Shown: positions 12,201 through 23,569 of the stretch, in pieces
How positions within the stretch are numbered: position 1 is the first letter of the stretch
Layout of the letters: each line of letters starts with the position of its first letter
NCBI GenBank assembly: GCA_035048815.1
Contig: JAUCBN010000007.1
Location: 255,501-319,500, forward strand
Source of the DNA: Abelmoschus esculentus
Lineage: Eukaryota; Streptophyta; Magnoliopsida; Malvales; Malvaceae
Length of the DNA stretch: 64,000 bases
Reading direction: 5' to 3'
Made by a program: the position numbers and the translations under genes
The notes under the pieces: model-generated
The model's database searches: none
What the model saw: only the letters and a program-made list of their open reading frames with translations
What the model was told of the DNA's origin: nothing

Positions 12201-15200
12201 GGACCTGGGAAAAGGGCTACACTGACCGATTGATGCGATTTCCACATGCATTCGGATTCAAGGATCATGCATGCATATGGCCATGGAACGACAAGAAAAT
12301 TATTAGTGTAATTAGGTTAAGTATATACACTGTGTGTGTTTTTCTAAGTAATGGTGTTTGGAAGGCAAGAAAATTATTGGTTTTCTGTAGATGAAGGGGA
12401 CCTGGTACCCCTAGTGCCTCAGTTTCTCATCTGTCTTGGCTTAATGTTTCTTAATGAACCCTTTCGTTGTGATTTACGTTTGGATTGTTAGAATTTGAAA
12501 TAATTGAAGAGGGGCACGTGGTTTGTTGTTGGAGAAGGGTTACTAGGGCATGTGAAACCCTTGTTTGCATGCCCCCTATAAGGAGTCAAGGTCCACCGTA
12601 GAGGCCACACTTATCTATTCCGGCCAATGGAATTTCTCGATTTTATTCTTAAAACGTAATTTTTAAGTTAATTGGGGTTCAAAACATATTATATCGAAGA
12701 AACCAACAAACTGTTATAGAAATATAAGAATATCTGTCGAAAACTAATACTCAATCATAAATATCTCGAAATATACAAAGATAAGAATTTATCAAATCAA
12801 TGATATCTTAATAATGTTCAATATAAAATTTATGACTCTTCTTGAAGATAGTCGAATATTTTCGATATACGAAAAATATGGGGTTCAATTAAGGGGACCA
12901 TTTCGGGTCGACCCCAATGGGCTAAGCTAACTCTTCCCAGTTCGAACGTTGACAAGTAACATGACGCAGGGGACAAAGCCGTGGACCAATCGTTCCTATG
13001 TGCTAACCTTTTATTCAATACCGTAGGACCCTCTCCATCCTTACATGAATGATCCCTTTGTCTCTCCTTTGTGACATTGATGCTTGACGTAGGTAATAGA
13101 CAATTCTTACACCGGAAGCCTCAATGTCAACGGAAACTATGGATCCCACTGTTCAAAAAGTTGCTTCCGACGGATTTTTAATCGTATCGTATTTTTTCGA
13201 TTACAATAAATTATAAAACATCAAAGTATTAAAATTTTGGGAAAATTTAGGTTAATAACGAGGTTAGAAAAAGATATTAGATTATTGGATGTGTTTGAAA
13301 AATATTTAAAGAAATAGACCAAAAGAAACAATACTCCTTAGAACTTGTCACTAGCACATGGCGAAGTGCTTGGACCTCGTCACCTCCAGATGGCAAGGTG
13401 CATGTATTACGTTGAATTGAATTAAAAACATATTGGTTTTTCATTATTTCAACGGCTACTTACGTATCTTGCCATCCGAAGGTGTCGAGATCCAAAGAAT
13501 ATTGTCTTCTTGATCTATTCTCTCAAATATTTTCTGAAAAAATCTATTATCCTAATATTTTTTTATAACTAACATGATAAATCCCATAAAGTGATGATAA
13601 AAATTGGAGTTTTTATCTCTTTTCCCTTTAATTTTGGTTTTCTTTTTCGAAAACCTACTTTAGAGGAAAAGTATTGGCATAAGGAAAGCATATAATCTGA
13701 AAGAAAACGAGTCGTGGAAACATTAAACTATGCAGATTTCAAAGTTGGATTTAAGGTTTTTCTTATCTGTAATAAAAGGGGATGTTTTTTTAGGATTAAG
13801 TCTGAATAATCACGTACGTGGAGGAATTCTAGGTCAAATTTGCATGAAAATGAATGTATATTACATATAACTTACTTGGTACGTAGCGGCATATGTATAG
13901 ATAAATTCAACATCGTTTTCTTGTACCACAAAAACGGGAGGACGGTTCTTATCCAAAGAATTAAATTTCCCAACGAAAATTTTATACTTCTATCCAAATA
14001 AATCGGATAATTATACCATGCACTGGTCATAGAAAATTTTTATTCGCTTTTAGAGATTTAATTTATTTAAAGTTTAAGTGTTTAGATATATGAAATTTGT
14101 AATTTAGGTGGTATGGTTATAATTTAAGGTTTAGAGTTTACGAGTTTAAATTCAAATTTCTAACATATTACCCTAATCTTTATCATCAAAACTCTAAATT
14201 CCACACTTAATCCCGAAATTCTAAACCCTAAACTAAAACCATAAACTTAAGGCACTTGTGGAAACAAAAAATCTCTATAATCAATGATACGATACTACTA
14301 ACGTTGATAATGATAATTCTCGAATATAAATTATAAAACAAACTTCGAAGAAAAAATAAAAATAAAATTGTTATCTAAACTTGACCGTCCATAAAAATTA
14401 ATTGCCCATCAACATAATTCACCGTGCGACAAAGATATCCAACAATGACAAGAAAGCAACATTTCTCTTCCATTCAAGTTTCAAATTGTGTATAATTCAT
14501 TCTTCTTGACATAATGGGAAAACAAACCTAGCTAGCTATCTAGCATAGACAATAAATTGAAGTCAATTAGCTAAACTACAGGGGGACCATAAGTTGATCT
14601 TCAAGTTTAAGCTACAACATTTCGTTTTCAAAATAACATTAGTATATATTCGAATATTATTTTTATAAATAGAGAAATTATTTCCAGGTTTCATAGTTAA
14701 ATTCATATCAATATATTTAAATGTTGATATTATTTATTTTATCTTTAAACAGATACATATTAACTAATACGATACTATCGAGTTTGTTTCGTATTGCATT
14801 AACGACCTACTTCCTTTACAAATTATGAACTCTTGACCCATTTAAATCCAAGTCTGAGTCATCTCAAGAGCCTCCTCGACTGTTCCTTTCAAGACAAGTA
14901 ATTTTTTGTCTACTTATGATATCCAAGTGGGTCGAACTGTTGTTAGTATGGTGGCATGGAGATGTAGCTGACTCTGGTATACATGAGGCCCGGCCGGCTT
15001 GCCCTGGTTGCACGGTCGGCGGAGCTAGCTCTTCGCCAGCCTAGCTTGAACGTGATTTTTTGCGCCAATGTTGTGGCCTACGCTTTTATTCGCCATGCTT
15101 GATGGGCCTGAAATGCATACACCACTTGGAGACCAGAGATGATGGTAATTGCAATACTTCCAAACCCTAGAAACTCTAGCTTTCCTCTACCTGTCCATCG

Positions 15201-16700
15201 CATTTATGCTATGAGTATTAATTGAGGTCACTTGTCATTATGCTTGCATCAGTTTTGAATTATAGTATTTTCGAAATTTTTTAATAGTTAGATGATCGTA
15301 AGATAATATTTATTTTTGTTTTTTTAATTTTTAATAAGACACACTTTTATAGTTCAAACATATATCTTTTAGGATTAACATCACCTTTTTTCTTTGACAT
15401 CACTCGTTGAATTTCATTTATAGTATCAATTTTTAAATAATGTCAACTGGATTTTATTAAAAATAATAGAAGATATCAGAAATACAATACATTCAAAAGA
15501 GAAATTTGGGGATTAAGTCAAAACTACTCATACTAAAATAAATTTGAAGTTCAAAAGTGCAAAAAAGCTACTTTTCTCTTGAGATCATCGTACATCATTA
15601 AGAATCCATAAATTTTCATAAATATTTTAATCTCTATCCAAACAAGATACTTTACGAAATAAAAAAGAGTGATGAGTGAACCAAACATTCAAACAGATTA
15701 TTCCATTACATAATTTTGATTTGTTTCTCAACATAAAATTACTTTTATTAATATCATAAACCTAAGATGAAATTGATAATTTAAAATTGAAAGATCTTAA
15801 GGCAAAGAATTCTTTCCACTTTCATGATTTTTTTTTTTAATTCATGAAGTCTAAGTGCAATTGATGGGGTTTCAAATTTTTTTATAATATTCTAACATGA
15901 AATCGGATTGAAAACTAATGGATTTCAAAATATTTTAATAATTTTTCTTTTGAGGTCGGTAGGAAAGCAATTCGACCTCAATAATGTTGAAAATACAATA
16001 AATTCTTAAATATTTATCTGACTGCAATAGGTTTAAAAATAAAAAATCTGGATAAAATATTTTACCAATTTCGCCGGTGAAATCTACTAAGTTAATTTTA
16101 TATTAGTATTTGAGTTATGAATAAATTTTAAATTATTTTTTAATTTTTAATATATCATTTTAAACTAGAATAATTTAGTAATATTGATTAGGTATAGGAA
16201 TTCAAGACCAAAATAAGGTACATCACATAATTTTTAAAGACATTGATAATCAATAGATTTAAGAATGAGATGATAAATATCTTAAATAAAATTAAAAATT
16301 TAAATACTCACATTTTAAATAAAAAAAATGAATTCAAAAGATTATTTTTATATTAGATCTCTATAAAGTTTTATCTAAATTAACTGTAAATAAATTAGAT
16401 ACTAGTGATTAAACAAAAAATATATAATATTAATGATAAAAATTAACGGTGATCAAAATATACTTAAACATCTTTAAGGTATAACTAAAATGAGACGACT
16501 TTACACAAATTCTTATAATTAAAATTCTTATCTGATTGATAAAATTTTTAATTATATTTAAAATAATATTTTAATTTCATTTAAATAATACAATTTTATA
16601 TAAATTATATTTTTAATGGCACCGTACCAATCCCATCAGAAGCGATATCAGTAGTTTTTCTCAAAGCATCTTCGTTCTCGGCAGTGGAAAAGTGAAAATA
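9297..16700. other. 7.4-kb gene-poor spacer
   Basis: I find no host gene. Contents: TTTAGGGTTTA-like degenerate words at 9440-9580; an (AT)10 tract at 11381-11401; three direct copies of ATTTTATTAAAATATT between 11130 and 11235; a foldback at 13369-13497; an inverted pair of TTTAGAGTTTA/AACTCTAAA-type arms at 14090-14260; and a locally GC-rich patch at 14980-15140 with no open frame. The rest is AT-rich DNA. Confidence 0.6.
13369..13497. repeat. Short foldback (about 36-bp arms)
   Basis: The left arm 13369-13404 and the reverse complement of 13461-13497 agree at roughly 29 of 36 positions (core GGATGGCAAG / AGATGGCAAG). The loop is about 56 bases. The size fits a microRNA-like precursor or a small MITE remnant; the sequence alone does not decide. 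Confidence 0.55.
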
Positions 16701-16733
16701 GCCCAAAAACAGGTTCAGAGCTCTTTTAGATCC

Positions 16734-16796
16734 CAAAGCCCAACAAAACCTAATTGTTACACCAATTCCCAACCATATATCTTTCTCAAAACCCTA
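16734..16796 (+). promoter_or_regulatory. Ribosomal-protein promoter elements (GCCCA-type site and telo box)
   Basis: AAAGCCCAAC at 16735-16744 and AAACCCTA at 16789-16796 lie 77-140 bases before the RPL26 start. A telo box combined with GCCCA/site II motifs is typical of plant ribosomal-protein promoters and links expression to cell proliferation. Confidence 0.6.
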
Positions 16797-16872
16797 CTTC
16801 CTCTGTTTACACCACTGGCCATCTCCAACTCGAAGAGGAGCTAAATCCCATCCCCTTCCATCCACAACAAAA

Positions 16873-17313
16873 ATGAAGTACAACCCACGCGTCTCCTCCT
16901 CTCGACGAAAGAGCCGCAAGGCCCATTTCACGGCGCCGTCGTCTGTACGCCGCGTTTTGATGAGCGCACCACTTTCATCCGATCTGAGGTCCAAGTACAA
17001 CGTTCGATCCATGCCGGTTCGCAAGGACGACGAGGTCCAAGTCGTTCGCGGTACCTACAAGGGTCGGGAAGGGAAAGTGGTTCAAGTTTACCGCCGCAAG
17101 TGGGTGATCCACATCGAGCGCATCACTCGCGAGAAAGTGAACGGTTCCACCGTGAATGTCGGAATCAACCCATCAAAGGTTGTCATTACCAAGCTGAGGC
17201 TCGACAAGGATCGCAAGTCCTTGCTGGATCGTAAGGCCAAGGGACGTGCAGCCGCTGATAAGGACAAAGGCACCAAGTTTTCTGCTGAGGATATCATGCA
17301 GAGTGTCGATTAA
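16873..17313 (+). CDS. RPL26: 60S ribosomal protein L26 (uL24)
   Basis: One uninterrupted reading frame of 146 residues, the usual length for plant L26. It begins MKYNPRVSSSRRKSRKAHF, as eukaryotic L26 does. The KOW motif covers about residues 50-85 (RKDDEVQVVRGTYKGREGK, then VVQVYRRKWVIHIERI). The protein is strongly basic and binds 25S/5.8S rRNA near the polypeptide exit tunnel on the large cytosolic subunit. The coding region is much more GC-rich than its surroundings. Absence of introns is common in plant L26 genes, and the promoter-like motifs upstream argue against a retrocopy. It looks intact and functional. Confidence 0.97.
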   Translation: MKYNPRVSSSRRKSRKAHFTAPSSVRRVLMSAPLSSDLRSKYNVRSMPVRKDDEVQVVRGTYKGREGKVVQVYRRKWVIHIERITREKVNGSTVNVGINPSKVVITKLRLDKDRKSLLDRKAKGRAAADKDKGTKFSAEDIMQSVD

Positions 17314-19123
17314 GGTTATCTCTTGTTTTCCTTTATCTTATGATGTTGCAACTGTTGAACTTGATTGTATTTTTTTGCTTCTGTTATCAATTGGTAATAT
17401 GATTAAGAATCTGGGATTTTATGGACTTTATAATAACTATATGCAGTGATTTTTGTTATGGGTTTTTGAATTGAGCTCTTTAGAATGATTTTCTCAATCG
17501 TTTGCTTTGGGCAGTAGGATTGTTTAATTATCTTTAGATTGCTAGAATTTTCTTGAGTGATCTTCAACATTTGGCCAACATTATTGACAATTTCATTTTC
17601 TTATATACATATTACCTAAGCTTGTCAATTGTGTTAAGTTGCCTAGAAATTAGTCCTAGGAGTTCAGTTTGGTCGTTATGAACTAGATTTTAGTACACCC
17701 TTTCATGATATCTTGTTCAACGAAAGCACCTCCGACCCTTTCTGGTCAGCCTCATTTGATGAGACAAACGCATCTTGTACAAGACACTAGGCATGAGAAA
17801 CTTCTGTACCATTGAATTTCTGATTTGATCAAACTCTATACCATTGTATGTTTTGTAGAAAACTAGACTCTACTTTAGAGTTAACTTCTATATCTTAAGC
17901 TTTTAAATCTATCATTGCTACAACTAGCCCATATATGTATTGCACATTGCATATGGAGTGATGTGAAGGTTTAAATGCCAGGAACATTGCATTTACATTA
18001 AAATTTTCTTAGGCTCATATAGATTACCTCTTTGTCTTGAGGATCCTTGGATTTAGAAAATGCACTCGCTGTTCATTTGTTTGTGTTTTCTTTACAGAAC
18101 AAAATCCAGTTTGTCACTCCTATATGGATGTTAGTATGTGGCTCTAGGGTATTGATATTTCCCCTCGAATACCAATATTCAAATTAGGTTTGAAAGAATC
18201 TAATTCAACCCCGTACTGATATGCACATCCCAAGTATTGATAGTCTAATACACCTCAAATGTATCAATACACCAAATGATACTAGAATTTCATATATATA
18301 CACGGATAACTATACTAATATGCTCTTCGTACACCATTCTCTTTTATATATAGGTATACCGACCTGTATGGTTAAACCCCAAATTGATCATACACGTTAT
18401 GTGGAGTTATTTAAATAAATTATTACTCATTTTATATGTTATTAATGCTAAATTCTCAAACCATCATTAAAGAACACTAAACTCTAATCCTAACAAAAAT
18501 ATCATAAAATCGATGCAAACATCCAAATTGAAGTGTATTATTTTCTTAACAAACTTCCCTCGATATTGAATTTGGGATTCCCACTCAAAAACAATAAGAT
18601 TGAACCTTTGTTTCAAAGCTTTTGGGAAGAAGATGACTTTTAAAAGAGGTGGGAAAGCAAGTGTGATCTCACTTGTTTCTTTTTCTGTAAAAGTAATTGC
18701 CTTACCTCAGCATTTTTTCTACCAATGAACTAATCATCAAATTATCTTTAGATCTCTCTTCCTAACTAAAGCCCCTACTTATCAATCAAGCCCATGAGCC
18801 GCACCAGGTCCGAAAAACTCTAGCAAGCACCAACATCATGTTCAAACTCATGGCCTATGTTTCGCGTAGACCCGATATTTAGATTTTGAAACTCGAGTCG
18901 TTACAAAAGATTCGTTGATACAACGTAAAATTTAAAAATTTTATATATTTTAGAATTTAATTTTTATAATTTTATATAAAATTTGTGTTATAGTTGTTAT
19001 AAGCATGAACGAAATCAGATAATCTGTATTGGAATGTCATATTTTTAAAGGGGTGCCATATTTGTTTTCTTATACGAGAAAAACCTTGATACACAACCTT
19101 TATAAACTAAAATTTTCATGTGC

Positions 19124-19291
19124 TTGTCAATACAGGGGTTATGAGTTTAGCTTAAAAATTATATCATAGTGTTTAAAATTTAAGATTAGAATTCAGGTTT
19201 TAGGTTTTGTCAATACAGGGGTTATGAGTTTAGCTTAAAAATTAAATCATAGAGTTTAAAATTTAAGATTAGAATTCAGGTTTTAGGTTTT
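19124..19291. repeat. Tandem duplication, two 83-bp units
   Basis: The segment beginning TTGTCAATACAGGGGTTATG at 19124 is repeated at 19207 with only a few mismatches, running to about 19291. The units abut, with period 83. They are non-coding, and their near identity suggests a recent event. Confidence 0.9.
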
Positions 19292-19388
19292 GAAGAAGGG
19301 TTAACTAAACAAATTTATATATGTTATATATCAAAACATAACCATTTTTACACTATTTTCTTTTAAATAAATGTCACCCTAACGAAAA

Positions 19389-19589
19389 ATTATTAGGTGA
19401 ACCTTGTTCACCACGTCATCCATGATCCCAAACAATCAGGACCGTTGATCTTAATTTTTTTTCAAGTGAATCATCACCTCTTTCCTACATGGACTTAATG
19501 GGTAGGTAGTTATTAGGTGGTTATTTAAAGATCAAGATCCTGATTGCTTGGACCATGAATAACGTGGTGAATAGGATTCACCTAATAAT
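19389..19589. mobile_element. MITE, family 2, copy 1 (201 bp)
   Basis: Terminal inverted repeats of about 60 bp. The left end reads ATTATTAGGTGAACCTTGTT then CACCACGTCATCCATG; the reverse complement of the right end reads ATTATTAGGTGAATCCTATT then CACCACGTTATTCATG. The interior is non-coding. The length is identical to copy 2 at 43020-43220. Confidence 0.85.
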
Positions 19590-20043
19590 CTCTCCACTCC
19601 GACGGACGCTGACTTTATTACTCAGATAATGTTGTTGAAACAAAAAAAATTAGAAAATAAGATACACAACCAATTATTTGCTCGTCTAGAGATGCTTTTT
19701 ATAGTATATTAGAAAGTCAGTTTTTTCAAACGATTTAAAAATCATCTTCTCTTTCTAACGTTTTTAGAAAGAAATTTTGGAAAAAATATTATTTTTCTCG
19801 ACGATTATAAAAAATCGTTACACATTTACGACTTTCGTGACACTATAAATTTATCCCTAGTTTAGCAAATAATCATGGAGCATCTTAAATGACTAATTAA
19901 CTCTTTTTTTTCAAGTGCATTATTGGAGCAATTTGCCCGCAAGTGCCACTAGACAGACTTTGGTCGTCATGAAGAGATGGGATTTGAGGATGTAATAAAT
20001 GATACACTTCCTCCAATTCTATTTGTTCTTAGTATCTTTTTCA

Positions 20044-22102
20044 TTAATAGTTTCCACTTGATATCATCCTTCTTGCTTTGTTTCCTGATCCTTTCCTTGA
20101 AATTCCTGCAATGTTATCGGAGTTTGATAAGTTTAAGTGTAACTCGAAATCGTGTTGACGACACCGCTTTTCTAAGTACCTGCATAATGGAACTCTACAA
20201 GATTTTGAATCAGCACAGAGACGGGCGTGCAACTCCAGTAGCTGCCACATTCTCTTGCAATGAATGCAGCCGCCAGGGACTCGCAATTTGCAACCGGCGA
20301 AGTGACGAACTAGCAATTCAAGCCCTTTGCAGGCTCTATATTTGCAAGGTTCTTGGTTCTGGGAGAAGTCCTTATCATGTGGACCAATAGTCCTACAACC
20401 GTCTCTGCAAATATGAACAAGAGCCTCCATTGCTTCGAATAGTTCAAGATAGAGCTTTCGTTCCTTTGATTTTCTGATTTTCTCCTTTTGATTCTGAGAA
20501 TTACATTTAAACATTTAGTTTTTCTAAACGAAGAACATAATAACAATGGAATCGAAATAAAGCCTTTTTTTAAGAATATCACTTACGTTTCGTTCTTCAA
20601 TCACGGATTCCAGAAGCTCTTTTTCAAGTCCAGGATGACTGTTCCTCAATCCTTCGGTTGCAACAACAGCCTTAGAGTTCTTCAAGATCATTCGGTGACT
20701 AATCAGAGTTAGTCGAGGTGAATTACAGAGTAATGAAAGCTGGAAAATATCAACAACATTGTCTAGATTCATCAATCCACTCTCCAATTGTTCTTCACAA
20801 ACTCGCTTCAATCGAGGCACATTATATGCATGTGACAACACAAACAATGGCACCACAAATTCTTTCATTTCTGCATTTTCATAACTGCAAAATAAAAAAC
20901 AATAACAATTTAGCACATAGTTGCATGATGCAACAAAAACCAGATACTTCAATTGATTCATACAATTTGTTAGCAAATATGGGTTCAAATAATAGCATCT
21001 GCAATAGGAAAATGGTTACCGGGAAGAGTACAAGAATCGGATGAAAACCCGAACTACATCTTGGTGAACACCATGGATGGAAATTGTTCTCTTTTGCCCG
21101 TAGCTTTTAGCTCTTTTCAACATGCCTCTTAAGACTGGAGAAGCCATGCCCTGTTGAAGAATATAAAGTGAAGAGATTGAATCAAGAAATTGTTTAAGAT
21201 AGTATGTCAACATTGTTAAAACAATCATATTTGATACATTCCTTTATGCATTTAAACAATTAAATCCCCAGAAAAATATAAAGAGAAAAGGGGGCATCCT
21301 AAGGCTGATTAGGCCTCAATGAGATAAAAGAAAAATCATCACTAAAACCCCAAACATCCATTGATAAAAGTCGTATATTTCGATAAACAAAACAATCCAT
21401 CAATAAAGCCCTTTCCGGTATATACCATTACCGACATTGGGAGGATGCCTAAACTTTTTACTTGTTAGGAGGATGAATCACCCTGTATGGCCTAAACTTC
21501 TATTTTCAAGCAAATTGTGTAACTGTGAATCTAAAAGATACTTGATAGGTTTTATTGATTAGGAGAGGAAATGTAACAAAGAATAAAACAAGATATTTCT
21601 CATGAAGAGATGAAAAAGAAGATTAAAGCTGATCTCGATGTAGCATTAAGCTAAGGTTCCATTGATGAACTTGTTATTCATTCCTAATTGTTTTCATTAT
21701 TGTATCGGTGTAATCTTTTATAAAGCAACAATTTGATTGATCTTAGAAAAGATATAATCAGTTAATAGCTGGAATGAAGTGTGTATTTACGATAAAAATC
21801 GAGATGGAAATAGAAGGAATGCTTACAAGAACACTGGCATGTGCATAGATAATGTCACCATTATCAGTTTTGATGATAACATCTGCTCTATATCCTCCAT
21901 CAAAGAGATTGTCCCATAAATCCCTTGTGGTGGTTGAAGGACAGTTGTCCCCTGTCACGGTTGATCCATTGTTCATGAATGACCCCTTTCGCCTATAATT
22001 CGGAGCTTTAACTGGTAATGGAGGTAGCCTTGGAAAATCCTTGTTGACATCTTGATGAGTAGGAGGAGGAGATTGGTTTGTATTTGTTTCCTTCTTTCCC
22101 AT
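20044..22102 (-). CDS. BTB/POZ-TAZ zinc-finger protein (BT family)
   Basis: Four coding exons on the minus strand (22102-21827, 21150-21020, 20884-20587, 20493-20044) join in frame to 384 residues, starting MGKKETNTNQ. A BTB domain covers about residues 65-165 (DLWDNLFDGGYRADVIIKTD, then HGVHQDVVRVFIRFLYSS). A BACK-like linker follows. A TAZ-type zinc finger lies from about residue 260 to 350, with paired Cys/His (HICRDGC, CKGLELLVRHFAGC, HCKRMWQLLELHARLC, CRVPLCRYLEKRC). A basic tail follows (KARRMISSGNY), where BT proteins bind calmodulin. BT proteins are scaffolds linking CUL3 ligases and bromodomain factors and respond to nitrate, sugar and hormones. The architecture is unique to plants. 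Which BT paralogue this is cannot be decided. A 5' UTR intron probably ends at 22130. Confidence 0.92.
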
Positions 22103-22755
22103 TTGAATTCAGTAATAACCCTTTTAGATCTGAAAAGAAAACTGAAATTGCTCGAATTTGATAAGCAACTCAAATCCAAAATTCATAATTTTCACAGATG
22201 AACTGTTTTGAAAATGAAATTCAATGATCAAACAGATGAAACAAGATCGGATTAATCAATTGGTTTTCCCCTTGAATTTCCTCATAGGTAACCAAAGAAT
22301 TCATGAAATGAAAAATATGAATTAGATTCAATCAATATTCACGTGATATCTAATCAAAATTTTCTGAAATTTGAAAAAATAAAAGAGAAGGATGAACAAC
22401 GTACCTTTTTTCTTTTGCTTCTCTTCGAAACGGCGAAGATCACTTTCTTTCTCGCTAAAAAGCCATGAAAGAAACGTGATAAGCCACTCAAATTCGAAAT
22501 TTAAATGAAATTCAATAAGCAAACAGATGAAACAAGATCAAATTAATCAATTATTTTCCCTTGAATTTCCTCAAATTGAAACATAGGAATTGAATTCAAA
22601 ACAATTTCCACGTGAAATCCAATCAAAATTTTCTGAAAGTGAAAAAAATAGAAAAAGAAGATGAAACGTACCTTTTTATTCCCTTTTCTTTTGCTTCCCT
22701 TCGTAAAGGGCAAAGATCACTTTCTTTCCCTCTAAAAAAGCCACGAAAGAAAAAA
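22103..22755 (-). promoter_or_regulatory. 5' UTR of the BTB-TAZ gene with a leader intron
   Basis: On the minus strand a good acceptor (TTTTCTTTTCAG) ends at 22130, 28 bases before the ATG. Upstream there are two near-identical donors, AAG|GTACGT after 22672 and AAG|GTACGT after 22405. Each closes a purine-rich leader segment containing AAAGAAAGTGATC. The two leaders lie in the two halves of a tandem duplication. Removing the intron from either donor gives a short leader exon joined to the coding exon. The splicing is inferred, not demonstrated. Confidence 0.55.
22160..22755. repeat. Tandem duplication of the BTB-TAZ leader and intron segment
   Basis: Copy A (22160-22477) and copy B (22478-about 22755) abut directly. 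Both begin GATAAGC(A/C)ACTCAAAT, contain AAACAGATGAAACAAGATC, and end near AAAGCCA(T/C)GAAAGAAA. Copy A has about 30 extra bases near its start. Similarity is high but includes many point differences and small indels, so the duplication is not very recent. Confidence 0.9.
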
Positions 22756-23084
22756 TCCGCCGTTAAAACCGCCGTCTGGTATTCTTTTCCTCCGGTCGAA
22801 ATCCCAACACCGAGTTGCAACGGTTCCAACTCGTGTGTTAGACTTTCTTAGAGGAAAAAAACCCAGCAGTTTTGCATACATAAAATCATTCCATTTAATA
22901 GAAGATTCGTCAGTCAATCTGTTCCGATCAAACCGTTGGTTCTGTCAGAAGCAAAATTCAACCTCCAAAATTTTCGTGGAAATTAATTTTGCTGGTTAAC
23001 TTCCACGTCACCACAATCCTCATATTCAAATAATAAGGAAAATAACCATTTTTCGGACGAAATTATATCATGGGTCCGACTCAC

Positions 23085-23215
23085 CACGTCAATCATGGTC
23101 TCATTCAATTATAATCATCCACTTTATCATTAATCTTTAACTTATTTTTTCAACCAATGAATCTTCACTTATAATTTCCATATCATTTTAAAAATATAAT
23201 TTTTAAAAATTATAT
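23085..23215. mobile_element. Partial element related to the one at 51735-51912
   Basis: The sequence from CTCACCACGTCAATCATGGT through CCAATGAATCTTCACTTA matches, in reverse complement, the block at 51775-51912. It also shares the CACCACGTCA...CATGG phrase of the family 2 ends. It appears to be one side of a decayed inverted-repeat element between the divergent BTB-TAZ and MRG genes. Confidence 0.5.
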
Positions 23216-23411
23216 TAATTAATTAATATTAAATAATTTTTATTCTGAAAGCCAACCGACCAATTATTATTAAACCATGTGTCATCGTTGTTATGACAAC
23301 TGATAAATCAACTGTCTGAATGTATCATATCAGACTGCAGCTATCCAAATAACGAACGTTAGGACAGCATGACAATTCTGTTGTAATCGATAACGTGATT
23401 ACGTGAATGAT

Positions 23412-23569
23412 TGTAACATAATTTTTCAAACTTTGAAGGTGAAAAACAAAATACACCAAACTTTAGTGACTGGTAATGTAATTAAAAAAGTGTAACATAA
23501 TTTTTCAAACTTTGGAGGTGAAAAACAAAATACACCAGAAATTACTGACTGGTATTGTAATTAAAAAAG
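23412..23569. repeat. Tandem duplication, two 79-bp units
   Basis: The unit starting TGTAACATAATTTTTCAAAC occurs at 23412 and 23491 (period 79) with few mismatches. It lies in the region between the divergent BTB-TAZ and MRG 5' ends, about 80 bases before the first MRG homology, so it is part of a presumed promoter. Confidence 0.9.

Larger units (their letters stand above)
17314..20043. other. Spacer between RPL26 and the BTB-TAZ gene
   Basis: No supported gene. It includes the RPL26 3' UTR, an 83-bp tandem duplication at 19124-19291, and a 201-bp MITE at 19389-19589. Short open frames such as the one near 18221 have no recognisable features. Confidence 0.55.

Noticed and set aside
17750..17825. 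Possible box C/D snoRNA downstream of RPL26 (TGATGAG ... CTGA)
   Set aside because: C- and D-like words occur about 65 bases apart, but I see no terminal stem and no clear guide segment; chance occurrence is likely.
20044..20712. Plus-strand open frames around 19977-20390 and 20488-20712
   Set aside because: They are shadows of the minus-strand BTB-TAZ exons, whose codons and zinc-binding residues are clearly meaningful.
7543..22102. Functional link between the ACS gene and the BTB-TAZ gene because ETO1 proteins contain BTB domains
   Set aside because: ETO1/EOL proteins are BTB-TPR; this neighbour has a TAZ finger and is 11 kb away beyond RPL26. No basis for a link.
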